Origin: Xylaria sp. FL1777
Taxonomy: Eukaryota > Ascomycota > Sordariomycetes > Xylariales > Xylariaceae
Length of the DNA: 64,000 nucleotides
Reading direction: 5' to 3'
NCBI GenBank assembly: GCA_022578965.1
Contig: MU400513.1
Location: 434,001-498,000 of the forward strand
Shown here piece after piece: positions 35,701 to 45,961 of this stretch; position 1 is the first letter of the stretch; each line of letters begins with the position of its first letter. The notes beneath the pieces are model-generated. The model was not told the origin of the DNA, did no database searches, and saw only the letters and a program-made list of their open reading frames with translations. The translations under genes and the position numbers were made by a program.

Positions 35701-35887
35701 ACTCCAATATAAGCATACCCTTCGAGATCCGAACAGGAAGCCTCCTTTTAGATAACCCGATTCACCTACGAAGTCCACTATCTTTCGTTGCTCTGAGCTA
35801 GAAGTATATAAGTCTCGAACTTGTGGTCCGTGCCAGTGGTTTGGAATTCGAATACAGTCAAAGAGGATTTATGTTTATCTACGGATC
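29741..35887. other. 6.1 kb gene-poor stretch ending in a long leader/promoter region
   Basis: No domain-bearing frame found. It holds a GACAAGACAG-type short repeat (33278-33313), many TACCTAGGTA-like words (33488-33515, 34140-34205, 34330-34380), and from about 34655 a pyrimidine-rich block (CT-rich to about 34770). This looks like a fungal transcription start region followed by a leader of up to about 1.2 kb for the PSP1-domain gene. Short upstream frames in that leader could be regulatory uORFs. I found no transposon signature. Confidence 0.45.
33278..33313. repeat. GACA(A/G)GACAGG short tandem repeat
   Basis: Five alternating GACAAGACAG/GACAGGACAA units in intergenic DNA. Simple repeat with no coding role visible. 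Confidence 0.8.
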
Positions 35888-38676
35888 ATGAGCGCTAGTA
35901 ATATCAAGCCCGGATCCGCACAGAAGGGCGGCCAAGGGGGTATCGCAGCCCTTGCGCCTAGCAATCAGTCTATTCTTCTTGACAAGCTCAACGTCCGAAG
36001 GTCTACACCAGACTCTGAGGCTCTTGCTAGCTCCGATGACGAGCCGGACAACCACCGACAGGACACCCCCCAAGCTGCCATGCAACCCCAAAGGCCTGTC
36101 CGCCGTGCGTCTTGGTTGAATGACACCTCTCAAGCCACGCTCCCTCATCCTAGAAAGGGCTCATTTGCAGGCAGTTCTATGTCTCCCACTGCGTCTCATC
36201 CAAGTACACCATCGGCTGAAGCCGGTGCCGGGGCATGGGCATCGCATTCATCTTCTGGAGGACCAATGAGTCGCGGGCATCAGCCACCATCTTCTTTTCC
36301 CTGGGGAACTGGAATATGGACTTCTGAGCGGAAGGAGCCACCCTCTCGGCTCACTGAAGTATTACCATCACCGACTTCGACTATACCACCCGGCCAAAGC
36401 TTTTTCAACAGCGAAGCCTCGATATCGCAAACATCTCCCACTCCCCGAGAACAAGGAACCAGCTCACAAATTCCTTTTGCTATACCGCTGCATCCGACTC
36501 CAAAGACATATCGCTCACAGTCCTATTCTGTCGGGCAATTGGATCCAGAATCAACCACTTCGATGCCCTCGTCGTCTACATTAGCTGGAAGATCACGTCC
36601 TGTCGGGCCTCCGGGATTACAACATCGTCCTTCCCGGCCTAGTATGTTGAGCGAGATGGCAAGTGAAGGTGCTATGCTCGGAAAGGTGAAGGAGGTTGAG
36701 GATGACGAAGAGAGCACAAGTGACTCAGCTCAAACAAGTCAACAGCAACAAAGTGCCGATGCTAAGACGATCGAAATGCTTACTCGCGAAAACGCTATAT
36801 TACGCCAACAGCAATATCAGAGTTCTCGACTCAGACCCCGTGCATCCACTGCCGCCACTTACGGACTAGGCAATGGGTATAGCCTTCATGATCCCGTGCC
36901 AGAGGAATCGGATTATGCAGTGGATGAGCTTGATGAAATGAATGATGGGCAAGATCCTGTAATGAAGCGAGCTTTTGCCCGTCGTATGAGCGAATATGGA
37001 GGCTCTTACCGACCCCCTTACAATACCGCAGAAAATCGAAAGCTTGAGAATGTTAAGAGAGCAATATGGCAAAGTTCTTTGGGCTTTGGGGGATTGTCCG
37101 ATATCCCTCAGAGTCGACGACATTCGTTTGCCGACGTGCCCACCCGGCAACCTTCAATTAGTTCTATGGGAGAAGCTGTGTCCTTGCATGAGGCGACTTC
37201 ACCTGATGCATCCCAGAGTCAGGAGTTCACCGCATTCACAGATGCCGCCGGTTTCAATACAACTAGCCCTGGTAAGTCTTAGGAGTCCCCTGTCTACTGT
37301 GCATGACTGAGCTGACTTTGAGCGAAGTATCATATTACTCCGCTGGCTCTAATCTTCCGAGTGCTCATCAGACCATTGCGTCGTCGGCTTATGGTTCTCC
37401 GTATCAACCATCGTATGGGCTGACTCCTAGCTACGCCAATCGTCCGCCATCACCACATAGAAGCATGTATGGCATGAGTCAACCGAGACACAACCAGTTG
37501 CTGCATATTGTACTCTTCAAATGCTCGCGAGCAGATGTGTTCTATATTCAAGAGGGTACCGGCTTAACCGTTAAACCTGGAGACCTAGTCATCGTTGAAG
37601 CTGATCGAGGAACGGATCTCGGAACCGTGGCCCGAGAAAATGTCGATTGGCAAACTGCGAAGGAGCTTAAGGAACACTATGCTGAAGAGCATTACAAGTG
37701 GCTGGTGATGTATTCGCAAAACGCGGCTGTTGCGCAAGAAGGCACTGGCGCTGGTCTGATGGCTGCTTCAAATGGTCTTCAGGGAAGCGCTATTGGTGGA
37801 ATGGGTCCCCCAAGCGGACACCACATGCAGGAGCCCAACTCAGGCGAACTAAAACCCAAGATGATCAAACGTCTCGCCCAGAGCCATGAAATCCACGGTC
37901 TTCGTGATAAGGAGGGAAATGAGGCGAAGGCTAAGCGCATGTGCATGCAAAAAGTAAAAGAGCACGGTCTCAACATGGAAATTCTTGACGCTGAGTTCCA
38001 GATGTAAGTGTGATGACGATCCAGAATTGTGACGCTTGCTGACTTAGTTCTACTCGGTTCTAGGGATTGGAAGAAGTTGACCTTCTATTATTTTGCGGAT
38101 TCTTACATCAATTTCAACTCTCTTGTAACCGACCTCTTCAAAATTTACAAGACGAGGATCTGGATGTCTGCCATCAACCCAGCGTCATTTGCTAGCCCAA
38201 CCCTCGGTTTGCAAGCGCCCAGTGGTGTTGGCCCTGGTGCTGTTGGGTTAGGAAGAGCAGGCGGTTCAAACAACGCCGACAGACGAGCAAATCAAGCCCA
38301 GGAGTCACAAGGCACGTTTGCTAACGCCAACCCAACTGGCCGCTCGTTCCAGCCAGCCTTCAGCGCGCCGTTCAACGCAACAGACAGGCCGTCGGCGGGT
38401 GGCTCGGCCTATCCACCAGCGGGTTTTCCATATTCGGGGTACGGAAGCTATAATGGTGCTCCTAGAGCAGCCAGTTATATGCCGGGCATGATGCAAACCA
38501 TGGACGCCTACGGTGCAGGTTTCCCACAGAACGGCGATTTCCCACCGACGATGCGGGCGAGGTTCTCGAACCCGCACGATGCCCCGGCTTCACACGACCA
38601 AGCGCAACCCAGCCTAGCAACTCAGAACGAGTGGGTCAGTGCTGCGTTCCAGGGATTGTCCCTGAACACTCGTTGA
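35888..38676 (+). CDS. PSP1-domain protein
   Basis: Three exons, 35888-37271, 37328-38003 and 38064-38676, with introns of 56 and 60 nt, join to 890 residues. The N-terminal half is a disordered Ser/Pro/Thr/Gln-rich region containing RRASW and similar possible phosphosites. The PSP1 C-terminal domain lies around residues 530-710. It starts at QLLHIVLFKCSRADVFYIQ, continues with PGDLVIVEADRGTDLGTV, and crosses the last intron in EILDAEFQMDWKKLTFYYFAD. A Gly/Pro/Ala/Tyr-rich tail follows. In yeast, Psp1 is a low-complexity cytosolic protein linked to suppression of DNA polymerase mutants and to granules, and biochemical function is not settled. The C-terminal fold resembles bacterial PSP1/RicT proteins. 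A very long leader (see the preceding region) suggests translational control, which is inference. Confidence 0.92.
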
Positions 38677-40099
38677 AAGTACCTTATGTTTCCCCAACGT
38701 GGACATATGCCGCCACTATACATTCGCTTCTCGTACTATACTTTATTCGTACCATAGCAATTCCTGAGAACACACGGCAGATAAAGAAGATGACGATGAA
38801 ATTTAGGTGTTGGCCGGACTTTGTTTTACACGGCGAAAGACGTAGTTGGAATTATAGGCGCAGGACGGGGCCTAGTCCAAGCCCCCTTCTGTTCCCTCAC
38901 GACTCACTTGACTCATGACGACGGCATTAAGACTTGGCAACAAGATAAAATTATCACTGGATTCAAGGGAGGCGAATATAGACTGCGATGGTTGCACGGT
39001 ACCGGTGTAATTTGATGCGAAAAACCTGGACTTTTCGATTGTTGTTGGGTATTCCCGCAGTGGACTCGTGTACGACCAACAAGGGAAAAAATTGTATGGA
39101 ATCTGGCTGCCATGTTCATTTGGACAAGATTGGGCAGCTACCTAGGCAGCGACGGCTTTCAAATAGGCGGAGATAGGAGATAGGTAGATTCTCAGCGGGA
39201 ACATGGGTACAAATATAATGTTTTCCCTTCAAACTACACCTAGATGGCTGACTCGGCCTCCGTGATTCGACGGACCCCTATTCCTAGCATTCGGGTGATC
39301 TGGGTAGTTTCAAGCTCAACAGGGTGAAGTGCTCCCCACGCGAGTGCATAACTCGCCAGTCTTGATTCAAGGCCAGCTAAGCCAGTCATGAGTGAACATT
39401 AAATGATACAAGTAGCCCTTCCACAACGAAACAGGATACCGCGGAATAGTTTGCATTCCTATCTGGGTCACCAGGTACCTAATCTATCTACAGTCGAGTT
39501 TGACCTACTACCAGGTTTATGTGCCTAGGGGTTAGAAGTACAGAGGAGGTACCCTAGGAGGTACATGTATGTAAGTACCTAGGTAGGTACATATTGAGAG
39601 CCTTAAGAATGCCGGGTGGTTGGGAAGGTGTCGTGGATGAATCGAACACATTGACTTCAGTACCTAACCGCGACTTCCTCGGGTCTCCCCATCAGTTGAT
39701 TGCAAGCAGCTACTATAGCAGGCAGGTCCAACTCAAGAAAGAGTATTTTTGTATTGTTGACGGCAACACCTCTCCAATCTTCTCATCACAACTGGATTCC
39801 ATCCAATTTGAACTAAACTCAACCTACTCCTACTCACTTACTCAACCCTCAAACGTGAAGCCTCTGGATCTAAAGTTCTCACGTCTCACAAGATACCCCC
39901 GTGTAAAACCTAATTATAGATTAAATCACCACAATACCACATTATTATTCGCTTCTTGATTAGGGATTGTTTCTCCTATACACAATCATCTTTTAAACTG
40001 GAACTGGGTATCCTCCTGGCTGGTTTTAACCGACTGATACCAGTCGCCGATTGAGACCATAGATCATCTACTATCTTCGCATTGAGTGCTCAAGTCAAG
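38677..40099. other. intergenic region
   Basis: No gene recognised. It carries a dense cluster of TACCTAGGTA-like words at 39470-39595, immediately before a possible transcription start of the next gene. Confidence 0.5.
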
Positions 40100-41052
40100 A
40101 TGCCCAAGGCGAGAACCAAAGTCATTAACCGTGTCAACGGTGAGTACGGCTCAATATCACACAAGATCCATGTTGGTTTTTTGTTTACGAGTTGTGAGTT
40201 TCACCCAGGCCAGCCGGGCGGACAGTTCGTGGCAAATTCACGCAGCAAGAAGAACAGACTTTCTCGTCTAGAGGAATATGATGAAGACCCTGGGCGAGCC
40301 GGGAGCCAGTGAGCACATGTCCGACCTTTTCCTTAAGCAGGGACAGAAACTGACTTTGGCGAGTAGACAATATCAAGTGTTGGCCAACGCGCTCAAGAAA
40401 GTGGCTGATAAATCTGAAGCCTTCCTTGAAGAATTCGAAAATGATGTTAAAAGGAAGGACGTCGAACTGAAGGCTTTTTGCCGGAAGAAAGAGCAAGAGT
40501 TGTCAGTAGTCGACCCTTGGTTTGATTTTCGCAAGACACCCATACTAACTTAACCAAACCAGTACCAAAGACCAAGAGAAGTTTAGCACCGTGATGAATC
40601 AACTGTCACAGCAGCTGCCCGATAGCGAACACGGACGGCTAGGTTCTCTGCGCAAGGAAGATCATCCATTATTCCAAAAAGCCCAGGCTCAGAGAGATGA
40701 CGTTAATTCGCTTTTGACGCAACTCGAAACTATGGAAGAACGACTGAAGTCCGACAAGCTGGAGCTTCCTATGGCAGTTTGGAAGCAAGATAAACATGAC
40801 GTTAAAGAACTTTTGGAGCACGGTGGTAGGTATGGAGAGGCTCTCTTGGGAGGGGCACTGGCACCTGAGTTGGCAATTAGCCTGGAAATTGACCAACCAG
40901 GTGCAAGTGCGAAAGACCAGCTCGTCAAGGAGCTATTCAAAGACGGTCGAAAAGTTCTGGACGAAGAGACATGGGGTCATCTTGCTGAAGGCCAACTGAA
41001 ACAGTTATCGGCCATTGCAAGAAGGTTACCAGTCGAGGAAGAGGCACGATAA
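40100..41052 (+). CDS. coiled-coil protein of unknown function, apparent +1 frameshift in exon 2
   Basis: Exons inferred at 40100-40139, 40209-40501 and 40563-41052. Exon 1 encodes MPKARTKVINRVN and joins in frame over a GTGAGT donor and CCCAG acceptor to GGQFVANSRSKKNRLSRLEE. Around 40284-40312 the reading frame must shift by one to continue into ASEHMSDLFLKQGQKLTLAS and the rest. Removing one base from the GGG at 40292-40294 does this and yields about 273 residues. Without it, translation stops at 40312, and the largest intact frame starts at 40278 (237 residues). The rest is strongly helical: charged heptad-like segments run from YQVLANALKKVADKSEAFLEEF to LTQLETMEERLKSDKLEL. No known family was recognised. 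Either the frameshift is an assembly error, or the gene is broken, or the protein starts at 40278 and the upstream part is leader. Confidence 0.6.
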
Positions 41053-41738
41053 CTAGGCGGCAAGTATCACAGCATGGTGGCATAATGTACGGATTGAGAC
41101 AAGATCATGTGAATTTGCAACAAGACGTAGGTATAGGTAGCTAATTCTTGCTGGGATATGAAGGGAATTTGAGAAATGGGCTATGAGAAAGGAATACGAA
41201 AAGCAGACTGATGTTTACACCCATATCGTTAGAGTCGGGGCTCACCAATGATTCAAAATAGCCTCAACTATATACATTCACTATCATATATATTTGTAGT
41301 CAATGAGCCACAATCTCCGCCGCTACAGACACCGTGTATGTGGCGGTGCATGTGGCTCGTTAGCCGGAGCCCACCTTCAATTATGCTGAATCTGCACTAG
41401 TGTGGAATCGCTTAATTTTTGCAGCAAACCGCCCACACAATCCCCTCGACCACCAAATTTCTGGTCAATTGATTTGGAGATTTTGCATTCCTCTCTCAAC
41501 AAGACCACCAACGACACTCGACCATCCATTGTTGCAGGCCTCCGTTCCCAACCTGGTACGTCGACATATTTCGTTTCACAGACACTCTACCTACACACAT
41601 TTCCCAATTCCATAGAGAGACTCTCTCTCTCTCTCTCTCTCCCTCTCCGTTTCCCTCACGCTCTCTATCAACAGCTCTATCTGTAATTGCATGTGGTGCA
41701 CTGCACGCTAACACGGCCGTCCCTCTCCAACAGTCAAG
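41053..41738. promoter_or_regulatory. promoter and leader of the eL15 gene
   Basis: Contains a probable leader intron at 41556-41733 (donor GTACGT, branch CGCTAAC, acceptor CAACAG five bases before the ATG). A CT-dinucleotide tract lies inside that intron. Pyrimidine-rich leaders and early introns are common in fungal ribosomal protein genes. Confidence 0.6.
41621..41654. repeat. CT microsatellite
   Basis: About 11 CT units followed by further CCTCT blocks within the inferred leader intron of the eL15 gene. Confidence 0.85.
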
Positions 41739-42616
41739 ATGGGTGCCCTCAAGTACGTCGAAGAGCTTCAGAAGAAGAAGCAGTCTGATGTCCTGCTCTT
41801 CCTTCTCCGAGTCCGCTGCTGGGAAGTATGTTGAAACCTCCTTCGAAATCCTGCCCGACACGGAAGAAGCGCGAACAAACACAAATGTCTACAATCAAGA
41901 ACCGAGACGTGGATGCTGTGGATTCTGTGGACGCTGTCTTCTCTCTCCCGAGAACGTGTCTTTGCTATACACTCGTTGAACATTAGCTGAGAGTGCATCA
42001 ATATAGCTCCGTCAATTGAACGTCATCCACCGCGCCTCCCGTCCGTCGCGCCCCGACAAGGCTCGTCGCCTGGGCTACAAAGCCAAGCAGGGCTATGTCA
42101 TCTACCGCGTGCGTGTCCGCCGCGGTGGCCGCAAGCGGCCCGTGCCCAAGGGTGCCACCTATGGTGAGTTCTGGACCAGACTCCGATCAGATTCGATTAT
42201 GCAAGACACCTCTTGGAACGTGCAGACTGACCAGAATTTGAACCACAGGCAAGCCCACCAACCAGGGTGTGAACCAACTCAAGTACCAGCGATCCCTCAA
42301 GTCCACCGCCGAGGAGCGTGTCGGCCGCCGCTGCGCCAACTTGCGCGTTCTCAACTCCTACTGGATTAACCAGGACTCCACCTACAAGTACTACGAGGTC
42401 ATCCTCGTCGATCCCCAGCACAAGGCCATTCGCCAGGATCCTCGCATTAACTGGATCGTTAACCCCGTCCACAAGCACCGCGAGTCTCGTGGCCTCACCG
42501 CCACCGGCAAGAAGTCCCGTGGTCTCAACAAGGGCCACCGCTACAACAAGACCAAGGCCGGCCGCAGAAAGACTTGGAAGAGACACAACACCCTTTCTCT
42601 CTGGCGCTACCGATAA
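41739..42616 (+). CDS. RPL15: 60S ribosomal protein eL15
   Basis: Exons 41739-41825, 42007-42163 and 42249-42616, with introns of 181 and 85 nt, give 203 residues, the usual size of eL15. The start [19 protein letters not shown], the middle [19 protein letters not shown] and the end [14 protein letters not shown] are hallmarks of the family. The protein is very basic and binds 28S rRNA near the exit tunnel region of the large subunit. The first intron lies early, after codon 29. Codon use is strongly biased toward C-ending codons (for example CGC, AAG, GTC), as expected for a highly expressed gene. Parts of the introns and other frames show long unsupported reading frames that I ignore. Confidence 0.97.
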
Positions 42617-44776
42617 GCGTGTGCTGCTAGGGGCGTTACTCGCAGCGACAACTAAGGGGAGGGAAATATGGTTCATGATTTGGGATGGAGTGGAGTCTTG
42701 CTTCACGGTCAATAGGGCATGTGTCCGGCTTATGAATTCTGCCTGGAGTTACGCTACTTAGTGAGAGAAGGAACAAAAAGTTTTCCTCGCTACAATGTTA
42801 TGCTGCTTTTTATGACTGTGATATCATTTCGTTTTGACTAATAGTCTATTGAAGTCTCTTCGTTTTTTTTTATCCACGTGCGTGTCTTGAAGCATTCGAG
42901 TGTGTAGTGATAGTTGAAAAGTTTATGTCCCCATACGCCAACCAGTTGTTCATTTGTTCTCCAAGTTAGGAACGCCACTCTACGTGATCTAACGAGTTAT
43001 ACACAGTCTTTCAACTCCAAACTGGTATGCAAGCCTCGAGCAGACACTAAGAGAATAGTGATGGGTGTAACAAGTGGCCAAAGCCTTAAGACAACTTCAT
43101 ACTGGTGAACCAAGACACTCAGACAAGTTTTTGGAAGAGTACGTTGCGATATTCGGACATGTCAATAGTATAGGTACAGTATGTATGTCCATATACAAAT
43201 TAAACAGAGTTGTGTAGTTAATCAGCTACCTAGATATTGGTGTTAGAAATTTTACACAATCAGCAAACGGCCTCTAGTATGTATACATCTTCATTTCCCT
43301 CTTATCAGGGTTAGATTCACCGCCACAAATGCTCATTAACTATTCCCTTCTCACTGCTCTTTTTTTTTTCTTTCTTGCTCTTGCTTGTGTTAACATTTTG
43401 CGCGCCTGTAATATCGCCGTAGACGGGAAACGGGGGTGGATGGGAATGGATACCAGGAAGAGGTAATCATATCTAGCCGGAACCCGGTTCGACGATATCT
43501 TGTACCTGTACGCGCTTGCATGGACTGACTGGGTGCTGCGCGATGTGTTGGTTGATAGCCTCCCCCCCTGTGCACTGACTCACTTATGCGAAGCAAGCAT
43601 GGGACTAAGAACTGTCGATGGTTGGCTTGGCTGTCACGACGTATATGGATATGAAGCTACTTGTGAACTTACTCGAGGGCTTTTACTTGGGCTATATCCT
43701 ATTTTTCGTGACTTGAGCAGCACTTCTAACCCCACTGAAGAGGCTGTGGGCATCCGCTCTGCGTGTCGCTTGGAGATGGCTCGCGGTGGCTTCGCTTTAT
43801 CTCCTCGGTGGCACTCGACGGCGGGACAATATGCTTGCGCAGGTGCCTCGATGCATGTTTCCTTTTCGGAAAGAGGACGTATAGGATACGGTTGGTTGTA
43901 AAGGGGTAGGTTGTCTAAGTTTATATACAGCAGATGGCTTGTTGAAGATACCTGAGGTACTGGGGTTTGCCAATTTACCTTCTTGACTCTGTCGTCAAGG
44001 AACTTATCTAGTTTATATACGTCAAATACGTTAAATGGAAGAGCACGATGCTTATGCTCATAGCATCTAGCAAGCTGAGAGCCATGTAACAGGATAGTGT
44101 TTAAAAGATGTTAACAATTCTTAGGTATGTCAATTATGTGCAATAAAGCTCACTATCTACTGTGGGATAGCATTATTGGTCAGGGGAGAGATCATCTCCT
44201 ATTTAGTTCGAATCCATAGAAAACCATAAATGTACGTGAGAAACGTCACCACCTAAAACACTATTACAAATCCAAACAGAGATTCTCTCGTTTCTTAGGC
44301 TCGTACAACTACATTTACAACACGAGTAATATCATATCTTTAGTTCGTTGATGTCAAATTTACTATTAATCGGTTGAAGCTGAATGAACTTGAGCACGCC
44401 TCAGGCTAGATAGCTTATACTACCTCTACGTTAATCAACAAATATCCTTCGATGGGGGAATACGTAAGGGATGTTAAAAGCCAATATAAAAGCACCCTCT
44501 TGGATAATCTAGTCGGCCAAGAATAACCCCTCACAGTGTCTACATGCCAATCATCTCCATCTCTTCTACAACATCAATATCCACTTCGCTTCTCTCAGAC
44601 ACTAGGAATACTAACCTGATTGCTGGGAATTATAGTTGAAGCCTATCCAACGCTCTCATGAGATCAAGGGGTTACAGCCGAGGGCTCTGAAAATAGAAAT
44701 TGTGTCCTACTTACTACCTACTGCAAGTTGAACAGCAGTACATACATCAGTTACATGGCAACCAGAATACAGTAGG
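42617..44776. other. intergenic region
   Basis: About 2.2 kb between the eL15 gene and the HeLo/prion gene. A 133-codon frame at 43500-43901 has no recognisable domain. Nothing else seen. Confidence 0.5.
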
Positions 44777-44905
44777 CTAATCGTCGAAGATACCACGCCC
44801 TCCATAGTTGTTTCCAATATGGACCGCCGACGAGCCCTTCGCTGTTACTTCATCTGCTCCGTTGTTCGTCGGACCAGCTACTACTTCGACGCTACGACTC
44901 GATAG
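44777..44905 (-). other. prion-forming domain: two HET-s-type amyloid repeats
   Basis: The region codes for the last 43 or so residues of the HeLo protein, and its second repeat is at the very C-terminus. Both copies share the pattern small/charged-x-V-x-(V/I)-G-(N/D)-x-aromatic. The linker between them is rich in Ser, Gly, Thr and Asn and contains SVEVVAG, reminiscent of the HET-s arrangement of two stacked beta-solenoid turns per molecule. Confidence 0.85.
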
Positions 44906-45652
44906 CGCAGCCTCAGTCCATTCATCCCCGACCCGCACTCGCGCCTTGTCTTGACTTTGAATGTTCTTCGCATAATTCTGTCTTCGGCATGTTTCCAATT
45001 TCTCCACAACGACTTCGGACAGGACACTATCAATATCTTCTGCGGCGCTTTGCAATGCCTTCAAGCTCGGCTCGTCCTCCTTGACCTCGTCGATCTCCAT
45101 GGCTACCAGTGTGCGACGAATGTCTTCTACTGGGAACAGCTTTTCGAGATCATCGACAAACCCCGTCAACTGTTCCACTAGCTTGTCGAAATTCTTTCCA
45201 TCGTATAATGCCCACGCTGCTTTCTTGAAGACGTTGGTGCGCTTCTGCCTTTTGCTGACAACTGTATTGAGACGGTTGTGCAGTCTTTGGGCGACTGGCT
45301 GCATGTCCTGGACTTGGAGCAGCTCGAGGTCTTCTTGCTTGGCGCCGATTGCGTACCGTTTCGATGCTTTCTGTAGTGTCCCGAAGAGCTGTTCAATCTC
45401 TTCCAAGATGGCTTGGACCTGGCGGAAAGATGTCTCCTGTGGTTCACTGGTGGTGAACCGAGGGTCCTCGTTGATCGCGACAGCTTGACCCCATCGGCTT
45501 AGGCGGGTTTTGGCGATATCCAGTTTGAGCTGGCATCGTTCGTAATCCTGACCAAAATGGCGGCCGAGCTGGATATACTCAAAACAGTTAACACAATTAT
45601 TGAACAGAGCCGCCACACTCAAAGCACTGGCTACAGTACCAAACACCTCCAT
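44777..45652 (-). CDS. het-s: HET-S-like HeLo-domain cell-death effector with C-terminal prion-forming repeats
   Basis: An intronless frame of 291 residues from MEVFG (an upstream in-frame ATG at 45682 would add ten residues). The size is close to the 289 of Podospora HET-s, and the start was chosen to match that family. The HeLo domain covers about residues 1-225. It has an N-terminal Gly/Ala-rich hydrophobic segment (FGTVASALSVAALF) and FEYIQLGRHFGQDYERCQLK. The prion-forming region holds two repeats: KARVRVGDEW around residue 242 and SAVHIGNNYGG around residue 280, 38 residues apart, ending in GIFDD. In known HET-S proteins, templated amyloid folding of these repeats opens the HeLo domain, which inserts its first helix into membranes and kills the cell. 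The residue matching HET-s position 33 is His (H32 here), as in the HET-S killer type and unlike the Pro of HET-s. The NLR with a matching motif lies divergently next door. Confidence 0.93.
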   Translation of the reverse strand: MEVFGTVASALSVAALFNNCVNCFEYIQLGRHFGQDYERCQLKLDIAKTRLSRWGQAVAINEDPRFTTSEPQETSFRQVQAILEEIEQLFGTLQKASKRYAIGAKQEDLELLQVQDMQPVAQRLHNRLNTVVSKRQKRTNVFKKAAWALYDGKNFDKLVEQLTGFVDDLEKLFPVEDIRRTLVAMEIDEVKEDEPSLKALQSAAEDIDSVLSEVVVEKLETCRRQNYAKNIQSQDKARVRVGDEWTEAALSSRSVEVVAGPTNNGADEVTAKGSSAVHIGNNYGGRGIFDD

Positions 45653-45961
45653 TGTGATTGTGACAGGAGGGTTATGCGCCACGACATGGCGGTATATTTC
45701 CAGGCCAAAGGCTGCATTATGAAGGGCGTATGCGTGATTAAAGGAGGGGTTGCATTGGGCTGAGAAGAGCAGGCATCCGAGTGGTGAATGACAAAAGTCT
45801 GCAGCTAACTCATGCCTGCCCGAGTGGCTGATGCCACTGAAAATAGAACCCCCCCGAGTGGTGGACTGTGTGAGGATGGTCGGTCTCTCTCTACACCATC
45901 ATCATTCTTTCTCGTCATCCATCACAGCAAAGCATCCCCAGGCAACACGTGCGGGTATACA
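45653..45961. promoter_or_regulatory. shared divergent promoter of the effector and NLR genes
   Basis: About 309 bp between the two inferred start codons. Such a short common region suggests co-expression of receptor and effector. If the longer NLR start at 45812 is used, the gap shrinks to 129-159 bp. Confidence 0.6.

Noticed and set aside
43500..43901. 133-codon plus-strand frame
   Set aside because: No family resemblance, cysteine-rich by chance, no supporting leader or splice signals.
44777..45682. Starting the HeLo protein at 45682
   Set aside because: Possible, but the next Met gives MEVFG and a length matching the HET-s family, while the extra ten residues have no counterpart there.
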